In this document: positions 23,793 through 35,044 of the stretch, piece by piece | How positions within the stretch are numbered: position 1 is the stretch's first letter | Layout of the letters: every line of letters starts with the position of its first letter | Assembly (NCBI RefSeq): GCF_015706575.1 | Contig: NW_024037055.1 | Coordinates: forward strand, 12,996,262 to 13,060,261 | Length of the DNA stretch: 64,000 nucleotides | Source: Patiria miniata | Lineage: Eukaryota > Echinodermata > Asteroidea > Valvatida > Asterinidae | Reading direction: 5' to 3' | Notes under the pieces: model-generated | What the model was told of the DNA's origin: nothing | Databases searched by the model: none | Seen by the model: only the letters and a program-made list of their open reading frames with translations | Made by a program: the position numbers and the translations under genes

Positions 23793-26500
23793 GATGCAGC
23801 GCCCCCAAAAAGATGAAGCTTGACAGTCCAACCCAAGATGCCGCTGATTGCTGTGAAGATGCCCTGAAGTCACACTACAGGGGGAAAGGTAGCTTTGTTA
23901 AAGTGCTTCCATGGGTAGGTGATGACAGGAAACACATTACAGAAATCTACACAAAGTTACAGTTAATACTTGGTAAGGACAGAGTCAAGCTTGCATCATA
24001 TGATGATATATTACAACTTGAGACAAAAGAGGGAGACCCGATCCAAATAGCTGTTTTAACTGGGTTGGCTGGTAGAGGAAAGACCACACTGTTTGACAAA
24101 ATGGCATATGATTGGGCAGTTGGTTCTAGTCAGGTACTACGGAAGTATAAACTTGTCTTCCTGTTGAAAATGTACGCACTGGAGCAGAGTTCAGATCTTG
24201 TTGATGCAGTTTTTGACAAACTCTTGGCTAAAGATGTAAGTATTGAAAGAGGTGCCCTGGATATGTTTATCAAGAACAGTCCTGGAAAAGTCCTTGTTTT
24301 ACTAGATGGCTTTGATGAGCTCATGACTACCTCCTTGCGTGAATCCTCATTTGGTTCCATTCTGGAGATCCTAAGTGGTAAGGTGTTGAGGGGTTGCACT
24401 GTACTTGTAAGCACCCGCCCCTCACACTTTGACAGACTTGTATCAGAGAAACTGGTTCAGGACCCATTCACACATGTTGAGGTCATGGGTTTCAGTAGGA
24501 AAGATGTCGCCGAGTATGTTAGTAAATTTTACACAGCTGAACCTGTCAAGGCCAAGGGGCTTCTTAAAAAGATTAGATCATCAGGCGTTCTGTCTGCTTT
24601 AGCTGCAAGTCCAATGCTTCTTCTTTTGATGTGTGTACTATGGAGAGAAGACTGCACACTCCCAGAAACAATGTCACGTCTGTATCGTAATGGAGTTCTC
24701 TACATCTTCAAAAGAAAATCATTGGACTCAGCAAAAGATATGATTGAAATTGGCAAGGTTGCGTTGCATGGTCTTCTTTCTCCAGATCAGTCACTCTCTT
24801 TCAAAGAAAGTGACTTTAAGTCGATTGTGCTTGAGCTGGCTCTGAAAGCAGGTATTCTGACCAAACAGACAGACCGCAAGGGACTACAGACTCACAACTG
24901 TATTCAGTTTTTTCACAAGACATTCCAGGAGTTCTATGCTGCTGCTTACTTGCAAAGCTTGTTAGAAGCAGACCCAGAGGAATTTCAGAAGATGTTGAAT
25001 GCAATCATGTCAAAGGGTGCAAGGACGTTTGAGTATCTTCTGCGCTTTTGTTGTGGTGACAATGAGGCATGTACATATGAGATTATGAAGGAATTTCTGT
25101 TGACGTATCGGAAGAAGTTGTCATTCAACTCAAAGATGGGTCAGTTGGCACTTCATTGTTTCTTTGAAGGTCAATCCAAACGTTTGCCTCCAGAGGAATT
25201 CATACATTCATTCATAACAGATAAATTTCGTATTCATAAGCTTGACAGGGATTGTCTGAACTCAGTCATATACTTTGTGAAATGTGTTGCTGAACAGACA
25301 AAAGACAGTGGCAACAAATACCTTGCTAATGTACATACATTGCATGTAAACCGTTGTAAATGGACATGGTTTATTGAGGAGTTAGCTGTTACCATGTGTG
25401 CAATGACAAATCTTCATGCTGTACATTCCAAGGACATTGCAGATATTGCTAAGTTGCTCAAGCATCTACCCAACTCACCTGAATTGGATCTTTCTGATAA
25501 TAACCTGCGTGATACAGCAGCATTATGGTGCATGCATTTGAAGCAGTTGAAGTCCCTCACAAAGCTGGAATTGAGTCGATGCTCATTGAATGGACAGGAC
25601 ATCAAAAAAATTGCTGAATCACTCAGGGATCTACCCAACTTGGGTGAATTGAATCTTTTTGATAATAACCTGGGTGGTACAGCAGCATTATGGTGCATGC
25701 ATTTGAAGCAGTTTAAGTCCCTCACAAAGCTGGACTTGCGTAAGTGCTCATTGAATGGACATGACATCAAACAAATTGCTGAGTCACTCGGGGATCTACC
25801 CAACTTGGGTGAATTGGATCTTTCTCATAATAACCTGGGTGGTACAGCAGAATTATGGCGCATCATGGATTTGAAGCAGTTGAAGTCCCTCACAAAGCTG
25901 GGCTTGTGTGACTGCTCATTGAATGGACAGGACATCAAACATGTTGCTGAATCACTCAGGGATCTACCCAACTTGGGTGAATTGAATCTTTTTGGTAATA
26001 ACCTGGATGGTACAGCAGCATCATGGTGCATGCGTTTGAAGCAGTTGAAGTTCCTCCCAAAGCTGAACTTGGGTGGCTGCTCATTGAATGGACAGGACAT
26101 CAAACATGTTGCTGAGTCACTCAGGGATCTACCCAACTTGGTTGAATTGGCTCTTTCTCGTAATAAGCTGGGTGGTACAGCAGCATTATGGTGCATGCAT
26201 CTAAAGCAGTTGAAGTCCCTCACAAAGCTGAACTTGTGTCGCTGCTCATTGAATGGACATGACATCAAACATGTTGCTGAGTCACTCAGGGATCTACCCA
26301 ACTTGGTTGAATTGGATCTTTCTTTTAATGACCTGGGTGGTACAGCAGCATTGTGGTGCATGGAGGTAAAGCAGCTGCTGCACCTTCAGAGGCTGGACCT
26401 CAGGGACTTGCACCTGACATGCCTGACAGAGGAAGACAAGAACCATATTGATGAGTCACTGAGTGACCTGAAGAAGAATGGATTAGTCATTAGGACATAA
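23793..26500 (+). CDS. NLR gene 1, coding exon 4: NACHT-LRR receptor body
   Basis: The terminal exon follows acceptor CAACATTGTAG and is entered in phase 1 (codon G-C-S-A-P-K-K-M-K-L-D). The whole model is about 1781 residues; this exon is residues 880-1781. A K-K-M-K basic patch is followed by L-P-W-V-G-D-D and I-Y-T-K-L, typical before invertebrate NACHT domains. NACHT: Walker A G-L-A-G-R-G-K-T near 970-977, Walker B L-V-L-L-D-G-F-D-E-L near 1047-1056, and the winged-helix signature F-F-H-K-T-F-Q-E-F-Y-A-A-A-Y-L near 1252-1266. From about residue 1390 to the end are ribonuclease-inhibitor-type LRRs, including five near-identical ~55-residue double repeats marked C-S-L-N-G. No Death, CARD or TIR domain is present. 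Likely a cytosolic (perhaps nuclear) immune sensor; ligand unknown. Confidence 0.95.
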
Positions 26501-26504
26501 ATTT

Positions 26505-26610
26505 CACTGATTTAAATCACGATTTAAATCATACAATTTTGTTTAAAACATCACTGATTTAAATCAAATGATTTGTTTTTTAAATCACTGATTTAAATCA
26601 TTTGGTAACA
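26505..26610 (+). repeat. Short repeat CACTGATTTAAATCA just after the gene 1 stop
   Basis: Four or more copies of a (CACT)GATTTAAATCA word, itself partly palindromic, occupy the start of the 3' UTR or flank. Copy 2 (50600-50640) retains only one or two degenerate copies. Confidence 0.75.
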
Positions 26611-26929
26611 GTCTTATTTTTGGCAAAGTAAATTGACTGAGGGTCATTTTACTCATTTAAATCAACTGATTCCACTTACATGTAATTACAAAGAGTAAGA
26701 TATTGTTAACACATTCAAACACCCCTACATCATCAGCATCGACTCAACTAACATATTGGTTGTGCATAATACCCCAAATCATTGGTTTTGATTAAAGTCA
26801 AGATCTGAGTTTAAAAGTTTTTCTTCAAAGTTTTGATTTTAAAGGGAAGATAAAACATTTGCAAACATCAAAAAAACGAAATGATCAAATTATCACAAAA
26901 TACCTTACTGGATTGTGAAGGAATGATAT

Positions 26930-27237
26930 TCTAAAGTATCCTGTAAAATCATGTATCCTGGTGTGCTGACATTTTCAAGAAAATGTGTATTTTTCCAACG
27001 CTGGTTGGCCGAGCAGCGTTGGAAAAAACTGGCTTTTTTAAAAAAACCACTCCGAATTTTTCATAACAGTTGTTCCGTATTTTCTTTACAATTGATTACA
27101 CACCCGTGAAGGGGTACAAGCCTGCCAGACTGATTCGCTGACCTTACAATTCCCCAAAGTCTATACATTTCTCTGCTTCATCTTAAGGGGTCAGGGAACC
27201 AGACTACAAGAACATGATTGGTTTTCTTGGTTTTTCC
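26930..27237 (+). repeat. Dispersed repeat family 3, copy a
   Basis: About 300 bp containing CAAGAAAATG, CAACGCTGGTTGGCCGAGCA and GGGGTCAGGGAACCAGACTA. It recurs inverted at 35045-35375 and in part at 50655-50830. Non-coding. Confidence 0.8.
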
Positions 27238-27618
27238 AGCATCTACAAGCCCAAAACGTGAACAAAATCAGATTAACAACATCTGCTATAACATACTAAT
27301 CCTCCAAATCCATTTATTTCTGAAAATTGTAGCCAAAGCAAATGTTGTACATTCCCTTTTAGACAGCACACTCACGTTTGCTTTCATCTGTTCATCATTC
27401 CTAATTGATCTGTTTACAGTAATATTGTGAATCAACTGTGCTGGTGTACATGTAGGCTTACCTGAACCATCTAAAGGTGTATTAAAGTTCCAATTGATAT
27501 CATTTATTCCTAACATTTCTCCATAAAACTTTTAGATTGAGTTTTAGCCTGGGGGTTTGGTCAGTATCAAATGAGGAGAATAATGCTCATTGTGATTTTT
27601 GGTAAGGTATGCTCCCCT

Positions 27619-27940
27619 CAAGGGCGGATCCAGAACACAATTTTGGGGGGGGCCAAAAAAAATTTTGGTTCCCCCAAAAAGTGGGTCAAAAAAATGACGG
27701 CGTGGGGTTCGGGGCCCGCTTAAGGGCCCCGAAAAATGTTTGGATTCTAGATGCTCTGTGGTGCGATCTGAGGCAATTTCTGATCACTTTAACCAATGTT
27801 TTTTGAGGAAAAGATGGTGGTGTACTCATTGCCTGCCTTTATTGCGATGTCACATAAAAAAAAAAAAAATTGGTTTCGTTTTTTTGGGGGGGGGGGCCAT
27901 GGCCCCCTTTGGGCCCCCCCCCCCCCTGGATCCGCCCTTG
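27619..27940. mobile_element. 322-bp hAT-like miniature transposon
   Basis: Perfect inverted ends CAAGGGCGGATCCAG / CTGGATCCGCCCTTG and an 8-bp target duplication GCTCCCCT (27611-27618, 27941-27948). The paralogous position near 51208 has an unoccupied site (GTATGCACTCCTGTAG), so it inserted after the segmental duplication. The interior has G- and C-runs and no transposase. Confidence 0.92.
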
Positions 27941-28430
27941 GCTCCCCTGTAGTTGGAAAATATGTGAAAGCATTGCAGCGGTATGTGGCAGCTTTTTGGG
28001 TGCTATCACTATAAAAAAAAAATTGTGGCCAATACATGCTTGTTAATTACCATGTATAATTAATCCGGTTCAAGCATATTGGCGGGAATTTTGAAAAAAA
28101 AAATATATAAGTGGTAACACCCAAAAAACTGCCACCGCTCACACTGCAAAGCTATCACACATTTTCCAACTCTAGATTTACATACCTTGCCAAAGATCGC
28201 CATAAGCACTGCTGCTTTTGATCATTTGATACCGGTGGCCCAATTTTTGGACCGAAGCTGATAGCCTATTATATAATACCTTTTAAAGGTGCAAGGCCTG
28301 ATTTCTGTTCTCCACCTTGTATGAAGGACCTTCAATCAAACACTATAGTTACAGAAGGATCAGTGCTGCCAGTTTTGAAATAAAAAGCATTTTTATGAAA
28401 TAAACATGCCAATGAAAAACTGTTCTCATA

Positions 28431-29052
28431 CAGGGTGAGTCAAAAAAAAATCGGAACCCCAAACCCCACAAATATATTTCATATTTAAAAACATATGTAG
28501 CACCAACAATAATAATGACTGGAAAGCCAATTTCATAAGCTACTTTTCAATGAAAAAAAATACTGAAATTGCTCAATCGGTTCAAAGAATATCACCATTC
28601 AAACGCAATGACCCTAAAACCTCTTTCGTCCGAAAATTTGATTTCAAGAATCGTCGTCACAATGGTCTTTAAATATCACCAGCGATAAAACCTTGGTTTA
28701 AAAGTTAAAAATATTCTTTTTATTGGTTTTGTAAATCATATTGTTTGCCTAACCAAGGCTGTTAATAAGGATACTGTGTATTACAGTTGTTGAAACAAGT
28801 ATTCTGAGTCATTTTCTTTGATGTTCCAAGCAGTAAGAATACACAAATTGCTTTTTGTGGATGAAACAGGTTTTAGGGTCATTGCATTTAAATAGAGATA
28901 TTCTTTGAATGGATTGAGCAATTTCATTATTTTTCATCTAAAAGTAGCTTATGAATTTGGCTTTCCATTCATTATTACTTTTGGTGCTACATATTTTTTT
29001 AAATCTGAAATATAATTTTAAGGGTTTGGGTTCCGCTATTTTGATCACCCTG
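28431..29052. mobile_element. 622-bp foldback element with ~200-bp arms
   Basis: CAGGGTGAGTCAAAAAAAAA at the left end and its diverged complement at the right, flanked by TA. Inverted homology continues for about 200 bp on each side (for example CAATGACCCTAAAACC against GGTTTTAGGGTCATTG, and GTAGCTTATGAA). Copy 2 keeps only the left arm (51698-51860), so the element predates the duplication. Confidence 0.85.
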
Positions 29053-29631
29053 TATATTTTTTTGTATATCTTGTACAATACCATGAATCATGTTTTTCAA
29101 ATATCCACAAACAACATATCTCAGCTGTATCAATCAAGCCATGCACCTTGAACGTGTCTTCAGTATTAATGTACCATTGACCAAGTGAGGTAGACTACAT
29201 GTACATGAAATCAAGTGATTTTTTTAAACCACTGATTCAATAGAATTGTTTCAAAAGCATTGATCAATTTATTGAGTTTTGTGGATGATAGGTATTATAG
29301 GAACCTGTAAACTCCTTAGTTATGGGTGTAAGGGTGCATGGGGAGATTAAGACACATTTTTAGACAAATCAATATTTTGAAAGTTAAACAAATAAAAAAA
29401 ATCTGATTGAAATAAAATAAAATTGTCGTCATTTTTTTTTTTAATACAAAATATCGCACACCCTGTGTTGGATTAGTCACAATGAAACAATGCAAATATT
29501 AACGTATGAATAATAACTTTTGCCAGATTGAATGAATCTGTCATCAAAAAGTAAGACTTTTTTGTCTAAAGAAAGAGTCTACTCAGTAAAAAATTAATTC
29601 ATTGGTAATTTTTTTTCCCTTCTTTCGGCAG

Positions 29632-29746
29632 GGTGGAGGGTATAGACCTGAACAAATCTAAAAGCAAAATTGTAACGGGAGTGATTTGTGTTAACAGAGA
29701 GATTTCCTCAGTGACATATTGTGGCTCCTTCATTAGAACCATTTAG
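29632..29746 (+). other. Possible small exon, conserved in both duplicates
   Basis: A strong acceptor (TTTTTTTTCCCTTCTTTCGG then CAG) precedes 37 open codons that start V-E-G-I-D-L-N-K-S-K and end at TAG 29744-29746. The same segment at 52408-52522 is identical as far as I can read. It cannot be joined to the NLR exon 4, which has its own stop, unless exon 4 is spliced internally. It may be an alternative or relic 3' exon. Confidence 0.3.
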
Positions 29747-29850
29747 AAATTCTCAAAGATCTTCCTATTAAAAGCTGCACATTGACAGATAAAGACGTGA
29801 AGCATAGACACTGTAGGCGTGGCACTGATGGGTATGTAGGACTTTTGCTT
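29743..29850 (+). pseudogene. LRR-like relic downstream of NLR gene 1
   Basis: An open frame reads L-E-I-L-K-D-L-P-I-K-S-C-T-L-T-D-K-D-V-K-H, which fits the LxxLxxLxIxxCxLT pattern and resembles the last LRR of the NLR (H-L-T-E-E-D-K). It then drifts out of frame. It is conserved at 52519-52626. Probably a remnant of extra LRR coding beyond the present stop. Confidence 0.35.
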
Positions 29851-30094
29851 AAATTGATCAGATTGTTGAATCCTTTCTTCATTATACACAAGACATGGTG
29901 ACTCAGCAACATCATGCAAGTCCAGTACACTTCTATCAGTCAACTGTGTTATCTGTGTTGTCACCCATTACAAATCTGGAAAGGTTAATATCTGGTTGTA
30001 AGATTCTGTTCAGCAATCTGTGATTGTTGTCTTGTGAAGCTGTCTATATTATTTGTGAAGGCTTGTTTTCTTTCACGTCTGAGTGGTTCCTACA

Positions 30095-30480
30095 CTTTCT
30101 GTTTCCCCTCTTGGGGGGAGGGGGACTGGAGTTCCAACCATCTACCACCCTCTGACTTAACACATTCTGTTATAAAGTCACCAGCTGTGAGGGGATCTTT
30201 CATTGACATTTTCATTTGAGTGTTTATAACACTTTGTGTTTTCTTTGGGAAAGCGAGTCCCGTTGTCATGTTTGTGAAGATTTGTGTTTCCCCTGGGGGA
30301 GTGAGTCCCAGTCATCTACCACCCTCTGACTGACACATTCAGCCTATCAGCTGTGAGGGGATCTTTCCTTGAACATGCCTCTGTCTATCTCTGCTGGTTT
30401 GTGTTTCCCCTGGGGGAGTGATTCCCAGTCATCTACCACCCTCTGTTTGAACACATTCTGCCTATCAGCTCCTCATGTGT
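30095..30480 (+). repeat. Three imperfect tandem units in the 3' flank, copy 1
   Basis: Units of about 110-180 bp share TTTCCCCTGGGGGAGTGAGT, CATCTACCACCCTCTG and CCTATCAGCTGTGAGGGGAT. The paralogous array is at 52876-53260. Confidence 0.75.
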
Positions 30481-32466
30481 CTCTCTGTTTCTGCTGCTGT
30501 GTTTCTTTCCTGTACTACCTCTCATACATTTGAAGATCTTGTACCGACTCCAAGCCAATTTCAATCACCCTCATCAACTGAAAGTCAACATTCCTTTGTC
30601 CCCTTAATGTCTCCCCGGCCCATACAGAAAGTCCCTTGGCCTTGTCAGGTTTGAACCCTTAGCTGCATCAACTGACTTGAACTGTCTGCTCAGATTAATC
30701 ATTATAGTCAAATTGGGACCTTCCCACATTGATGGGGAAATATCCAGCACAAAGTGCTGGTTAGTGGTGACATTTTGTTAGTCTCATTGTCAAGTTCTGT
30801 GACAACACTTCTAAAGATCTGCCCAAGCAAATGATTTCTGAATTGGATAGTTTAACTGCACCTTGCACAGTGTACCAAGGGGCACTACTGACAATGTTGA
30901 AATTTGTTCAAATGCTAGTTACCCAGAATATATTTCAGAGAGGGAGATATTTGCAAGAACTATCTGTAGTCTGTGAATAATGAGGATCCTTATCTTAACA
31001 TGTACATGTAGAAATACAACCAGCCATTCTCATTAACTGTAATCATTGTACATTACATGATAAATTGTTTGTAAATATGCAGAGGTAATTTATATTTTTA
31101 TATTTTTGCTATTTTTGTATCAATTGTTAAATGAGTATTGCTGCAAATTGCCTACTGACCTGATTGACCTGCAGTGTACAATCATTTCTGTAAACATTTC
31201 TGAAATACCTGTGTTTGTAAGTATTAATATTCGTTGTCTGTTTCACCAATGCACTTTTCTTATGAGTTTTACTGTGCTGAACATTATTTGATAATTTGTA
31301 ATGTATGCAGGGCCCCAATGGAAGGTTTTTTTCACAACTGTTTGGGCACACCCTGGGTATAAAGAAATGGAATAAATAAATAAAAGAAATCAAGTCAGAT
31401 GGCATGACTTTTCAATCCAAGTAGGGTCCGTCTCAAATGCAAACAAAACTATGTGAATATTTGATATTGCTCATCTGAAGATTGGGCAAAGTGAGCCAGA
31501 TTGTTCTATTTTTATAACTTCTATTTTGTATTAATATATATAGCCTGATGTACTTTTTATAACAGCCAACTTGCCTTGCTTTTGTACCAAGTCATAAGAA
31601 TCATGAAACTTGCCATCATTGGATCCAGTACAACTCAGATTTGTTATCTTTTTAATATCCAGAATCACATATTGCATGATGTACATTGTATAGTGTTTAC
31701 AATGGGTCAGATGTTTGTTATTTCTAGATGAATGTTGCCTTTATTATGCACTGAATGCCCGCATCATTAGCGTAATGCTGACATAGCAGGCTGACATAGT
31801 CTAGTGTGGGTTTTTATCTTTGTCTTGTGTCACACACAATTTAAGCATGGGATTTGAGTTAATGATACACAAGGTTTCAAGCAAATCAATATAATTCTTT
31901 TGTCGGTAATTTGTGGCTGTCAGTGTAAATCTCTGATTTTAAAAAAGGCTTCACCAAGTTAGGACACAACATATATGCAATTTTTGTCGTGTAAGTTTTC
32001 TGTAATTGACACAGTTAACATGGATTTGGACCAATCTACCAAAATGAGGATTGCATTGCTGTTCTGATATCAAAGTCACCTTTAAATATATTCAAAGACG
32101 ACTACGAAAACAAACAGCAATGCAATCCGCATTTTGGTGTGAGAATGATAACTCAAATGATTCTTACGTTTGACAGTATATTATTATTTTATTACTAAAG
32201 ATTGTTGTTACTTTCTTGCTGCAGTACTCAAGATAGATTTGTTGGGGTCATTTTCCTTCATCTCAAAAGACAGCTGAAACTTCCTCCTTAACTAATACCT
32301 TGTGTTTATGGATGAGTTTCAAGTGAAAGTTAAGCTTCATGCTTATTCCTGGTATGAAATTAATGTATTTCGAAGAAAAAAAATGGGGGGGAGGGGTTTG
32401 CATCTTGCATTTTATATCTGATGTCACATCTAAAAAATATGAGATTGTTGTATGCCAATGTAGTTC

Positions 32467-32472
32467 AATAAA
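32467..32472 (+). terminator. Candidate poly(A) signal, copy 1
   Basis: AATAAA in TTCAATAAAGACACTTTTG. The same context is kept at 55308-55313, close to where similarity between the duplicates ends. An earlier AATAAATAAATAAA cluster at 31370 is also shared (54222). Which one serves NLR gene 1, whose stop is 6 kb upstream, is unclear. Confidence 0.4.
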
Positions 32473-32480
32473 GACACTTT

Positions 32481-34657
32481 TGTAACTGATTGCTTATTGT
32501 GGGTTTCTTGTGTTTTTATGTCTACAAAGGGCTGCAGGTGAAACTATTGGCGCGACAAGCTAAAAGGGGAATTATTGTTTAAAAAAAAGGAAATGGTTGA
32601 AATTTATTACAATGTAGTTGCATTGCTGCATATTGCTGAATGTGCAGGGTTATTTTAACGTCCATCAATTCAAGAATAAACATGTACATGTATGTACATC
32701 AATTGTTGTAAAAATGGGAAGAGGTATCAAACTGCAGACAAGTTTTTCTTTCATTTTCAAATATTTGAAAGCATAAAATGTGTGGGACCAAACATTATAA
32801 CGTAGTTTGAATTTCATGCAAATTTTATGCAGCTTCCTGAACTGAGCATCATTACCTTAACCTAAAATACTTCCCCTGATAAAAGTAAAAAGATAGGCAG
32901 TGGGAAATGTTTCTAGAAACCATCCTTCAAAAGTAAAAGACAGTGAGATGAATTCCAGTTCCACTTAAGAAAGCATACACTCTTATGATGCTGGTGAAAA
33001 GCAAAATTCCCATCAGTTAACATGATGGGATCCAGACTGGAATCCAGACACAATGTAACATGCACGGCTAGGGTTGGTTCAAATCCCTAAAATGTCATAC
33101 GGAGTCACAATGACAATACATACATGTACATGAAACCAGACAAAGATTTGTTACTGAAGAGAAAAAAAAACAGAGGCTGCGCATGTTCAGTTTGATGCCT
33201 AAACAGCCCAGAGTTTAGAATTTTTTCATCACTCAATTTCTGGTAGCACAGGTTCCATCTTTAATTACATGTAGACATGCCAAGTCCAATTACATGTAGA
33301 CATACCTAGCTCTTTACTGAGTGGAGCGCTGGAACTTCGGTACCCTCCGTACGGGAAGTTCCAGCGCAGTGCAAGGGTACCAAAGTTCCAGCGCTCCACT
33401 CAGTAGAGCTAGGGGATACCTTGAGTTATAATTATTTTTAAAGGAATTTCTGGGTGTTTTTTTTTTTTTTTTTTTATCTTTTCACCTATGTTTAATCTTA
33501 GTAGTTAATTGGAGCGTATCTGTATTTTTTTATGTTTCTAGGCTATATGTTCAATTATTCATTAAGTTTTCCTACTGATAATTCTACAGGAACTTCATTT
33601 GTTGATTGAAAATTTGTTAATGTGCTGTACGTGTACCATCTGCCATCCATTCCAGCCACCCCATGTTAGCCCCGCTTACAACTGTTTTAGATAACTAGTG
33701 TAAGCTAGCTGTTATAAGTGTTTCCCTTTTCCATGGGTCATTTTTGCCTTGAAGGTTTTGGCCACTCCAGCTGGCACCCCATACATGTAATGTATGTCAT
33801 GGGTTTCCCTCGTTCCATCCCACTTTTTGTGCTTGGCGGAGCTCGTTCTTGACACCGAGACAGCTAGCAAGGGTAAGTCTTTTGCTTGAACCTTGTCATC
33901 AACATTTAAGTAGAACTTTTGTTTTAATGTGTCTTTGCACCCACTGTTGAGGGTGCTGTGAGGGCCATCAGAGCCGATTGAAATTGCGTCAGTGTCATGG
34001 AGCTGCTACGCAGGAAATATTGCTTATTTACCAAAGTATTTCCTCAATAAAAATTACTTTGGAGCCAATCCCAAGTGACAAACATGTCAGACTTTTGGCT
34101 GGTAAAGTGGTACTGGTAACCTGTTTTTTTCCACACACACAAAAATTGCTTCTCCTAGTCCTGTATAGCACAGTCTGTGCTTAGCAGACCCATGAATGTT
34201 GACATCTGCCAATTTCATGATTTCATGAATGTAAATCGCTTGTGACTGGTTTCTCAGCTGCGTTTCTGCAATATTTTCTGCAATATTTTATGAGCAGATC
34301 AAGATTTCCATGTTTTATACCAGTACTCCATTCAGACGCAGTGTATATAGTCTGAACTGCTATTGTTTCAAAAAAAGCTTGTACATTGTACTTGGGTATG
34401 GAAAATTATTCTGAAGAGTCTGAGGTCTCACTTCAGATGCTGGTAATTTTCACAATGAAAGCCAAAATGCCCACAGAATATCCGAAATTAGCTATATCAT
34501 TTCAACCGCAACAATGAGAACTCCTTGGCAGCAGTAGTTGAAGGCAGAGCTTTTCAAGGTAATATTTTGTTTTAATCAGAATGAAATGAATTTTCTTCCA
34601 AAATATTAAAATCATTTTCTAAAATATCTTTTAAGGTTCAGTTTGACCTGGTCGTAG
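32481..34657. other. No gene recognised
   Basis: Non-coding DNA apart from the palindrome at 33307-33411. Near 32710 a short stretch (GAGGTATCAAA...TTTCATTTTC) is similar to the start of the repeat at 42985 and 55590. Confidence 0.45.
33307..33411. repeat. Palindrome with ~38-40-bp arms
   Basis: TAGCTCTTTACTGAGTGGAG at 33307 and its complement ending at 33411 pair over about 38 bp with minor mismatches. The 27-nt loop carries a third GTTCCAGCGC copy and a CCGTACGG palindrome. Confidence 0.9.
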
Positions 34658-34775
34658 CTGGTGTACAGATGCACAGGCACCAGTGGAAGGGGCAGACCTT
34701 ACAGGCAATCAGAATGCAGAGAGGTTGAGTCTGAGGTACAGATGAAGGAAGCTATCAGAGCTAGTCTCCAAACAG
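34658..34775 (+). other. Possible orphan exon with a ubiquitin-interacting-motif-like helix
   Basis: An open stretch between a possible acceptor (GGTCGTAG) and donor (AACAG|GTCTGT) reads in phase 0 to 1 and contains E-V-E-S-E-V-Q-M-K-E-A-I-R-A-S-L. This fits the UIM pattern of acidic residues, a hydrophobic residue, then A-x-x-x-S. No neighbouring exon was found to join it; it may be a relic or chance. Confidence 0.25.
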
Positions 34776-35044
34776 GTCTGTCTATTGTCTGTGCATATTA
34801 TGTGATGTCAGAGCTAGACTTCACACAGGCCTGACTTTCATTGATCCAAATTTCTGTCTGTCACACCTCAAATTAAATCACCAAGATATAGGCCTATAGC
34901 TGGTGGCACACATGCAAAAAATCATATACAACATGAATATACAACATTTTCTTTTGCTGTAATTTCAGAAATGGCTGGATTTGGGGGGTTAGTATTTTAT
35001 AGCAAATATTGTTACACTGATTTGTTTGATGTTTTGGGTTCATG

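Larger units (their letters stand above)
22851..32480 (+). repeat. Segmental duplication, copy 1 (NLR body plus 3' flank)
   Basis: From about 30 bp upstream of exon 3 to just past a poly(A) signal at 32467 this DNA is collinear with 46027-55320. Private insertions in this copy are 23221-23530 and 27619-27940, plus extra sequence at 26600-27040. Copy 2 has a longer intron 3 (with a SINE) and a deletion of most of the 28431-29052 element. Upstream of the left edge the two loci do not match. Confidence 0.9.

Noticed and set aside
23813..23815. Internal ATG as the start of NLR gene 1
   Set aside because: The frame is open upstream to a good acceptor and joins the linker exon in phase; the paralogue shows the same structure.
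25825..26361. Minus-strand frames over the LRR repeats of both genes
   Set aside because: Shadows of a 165-bp repeat unit; coding constraint follows the plus-strand LRR pattern.
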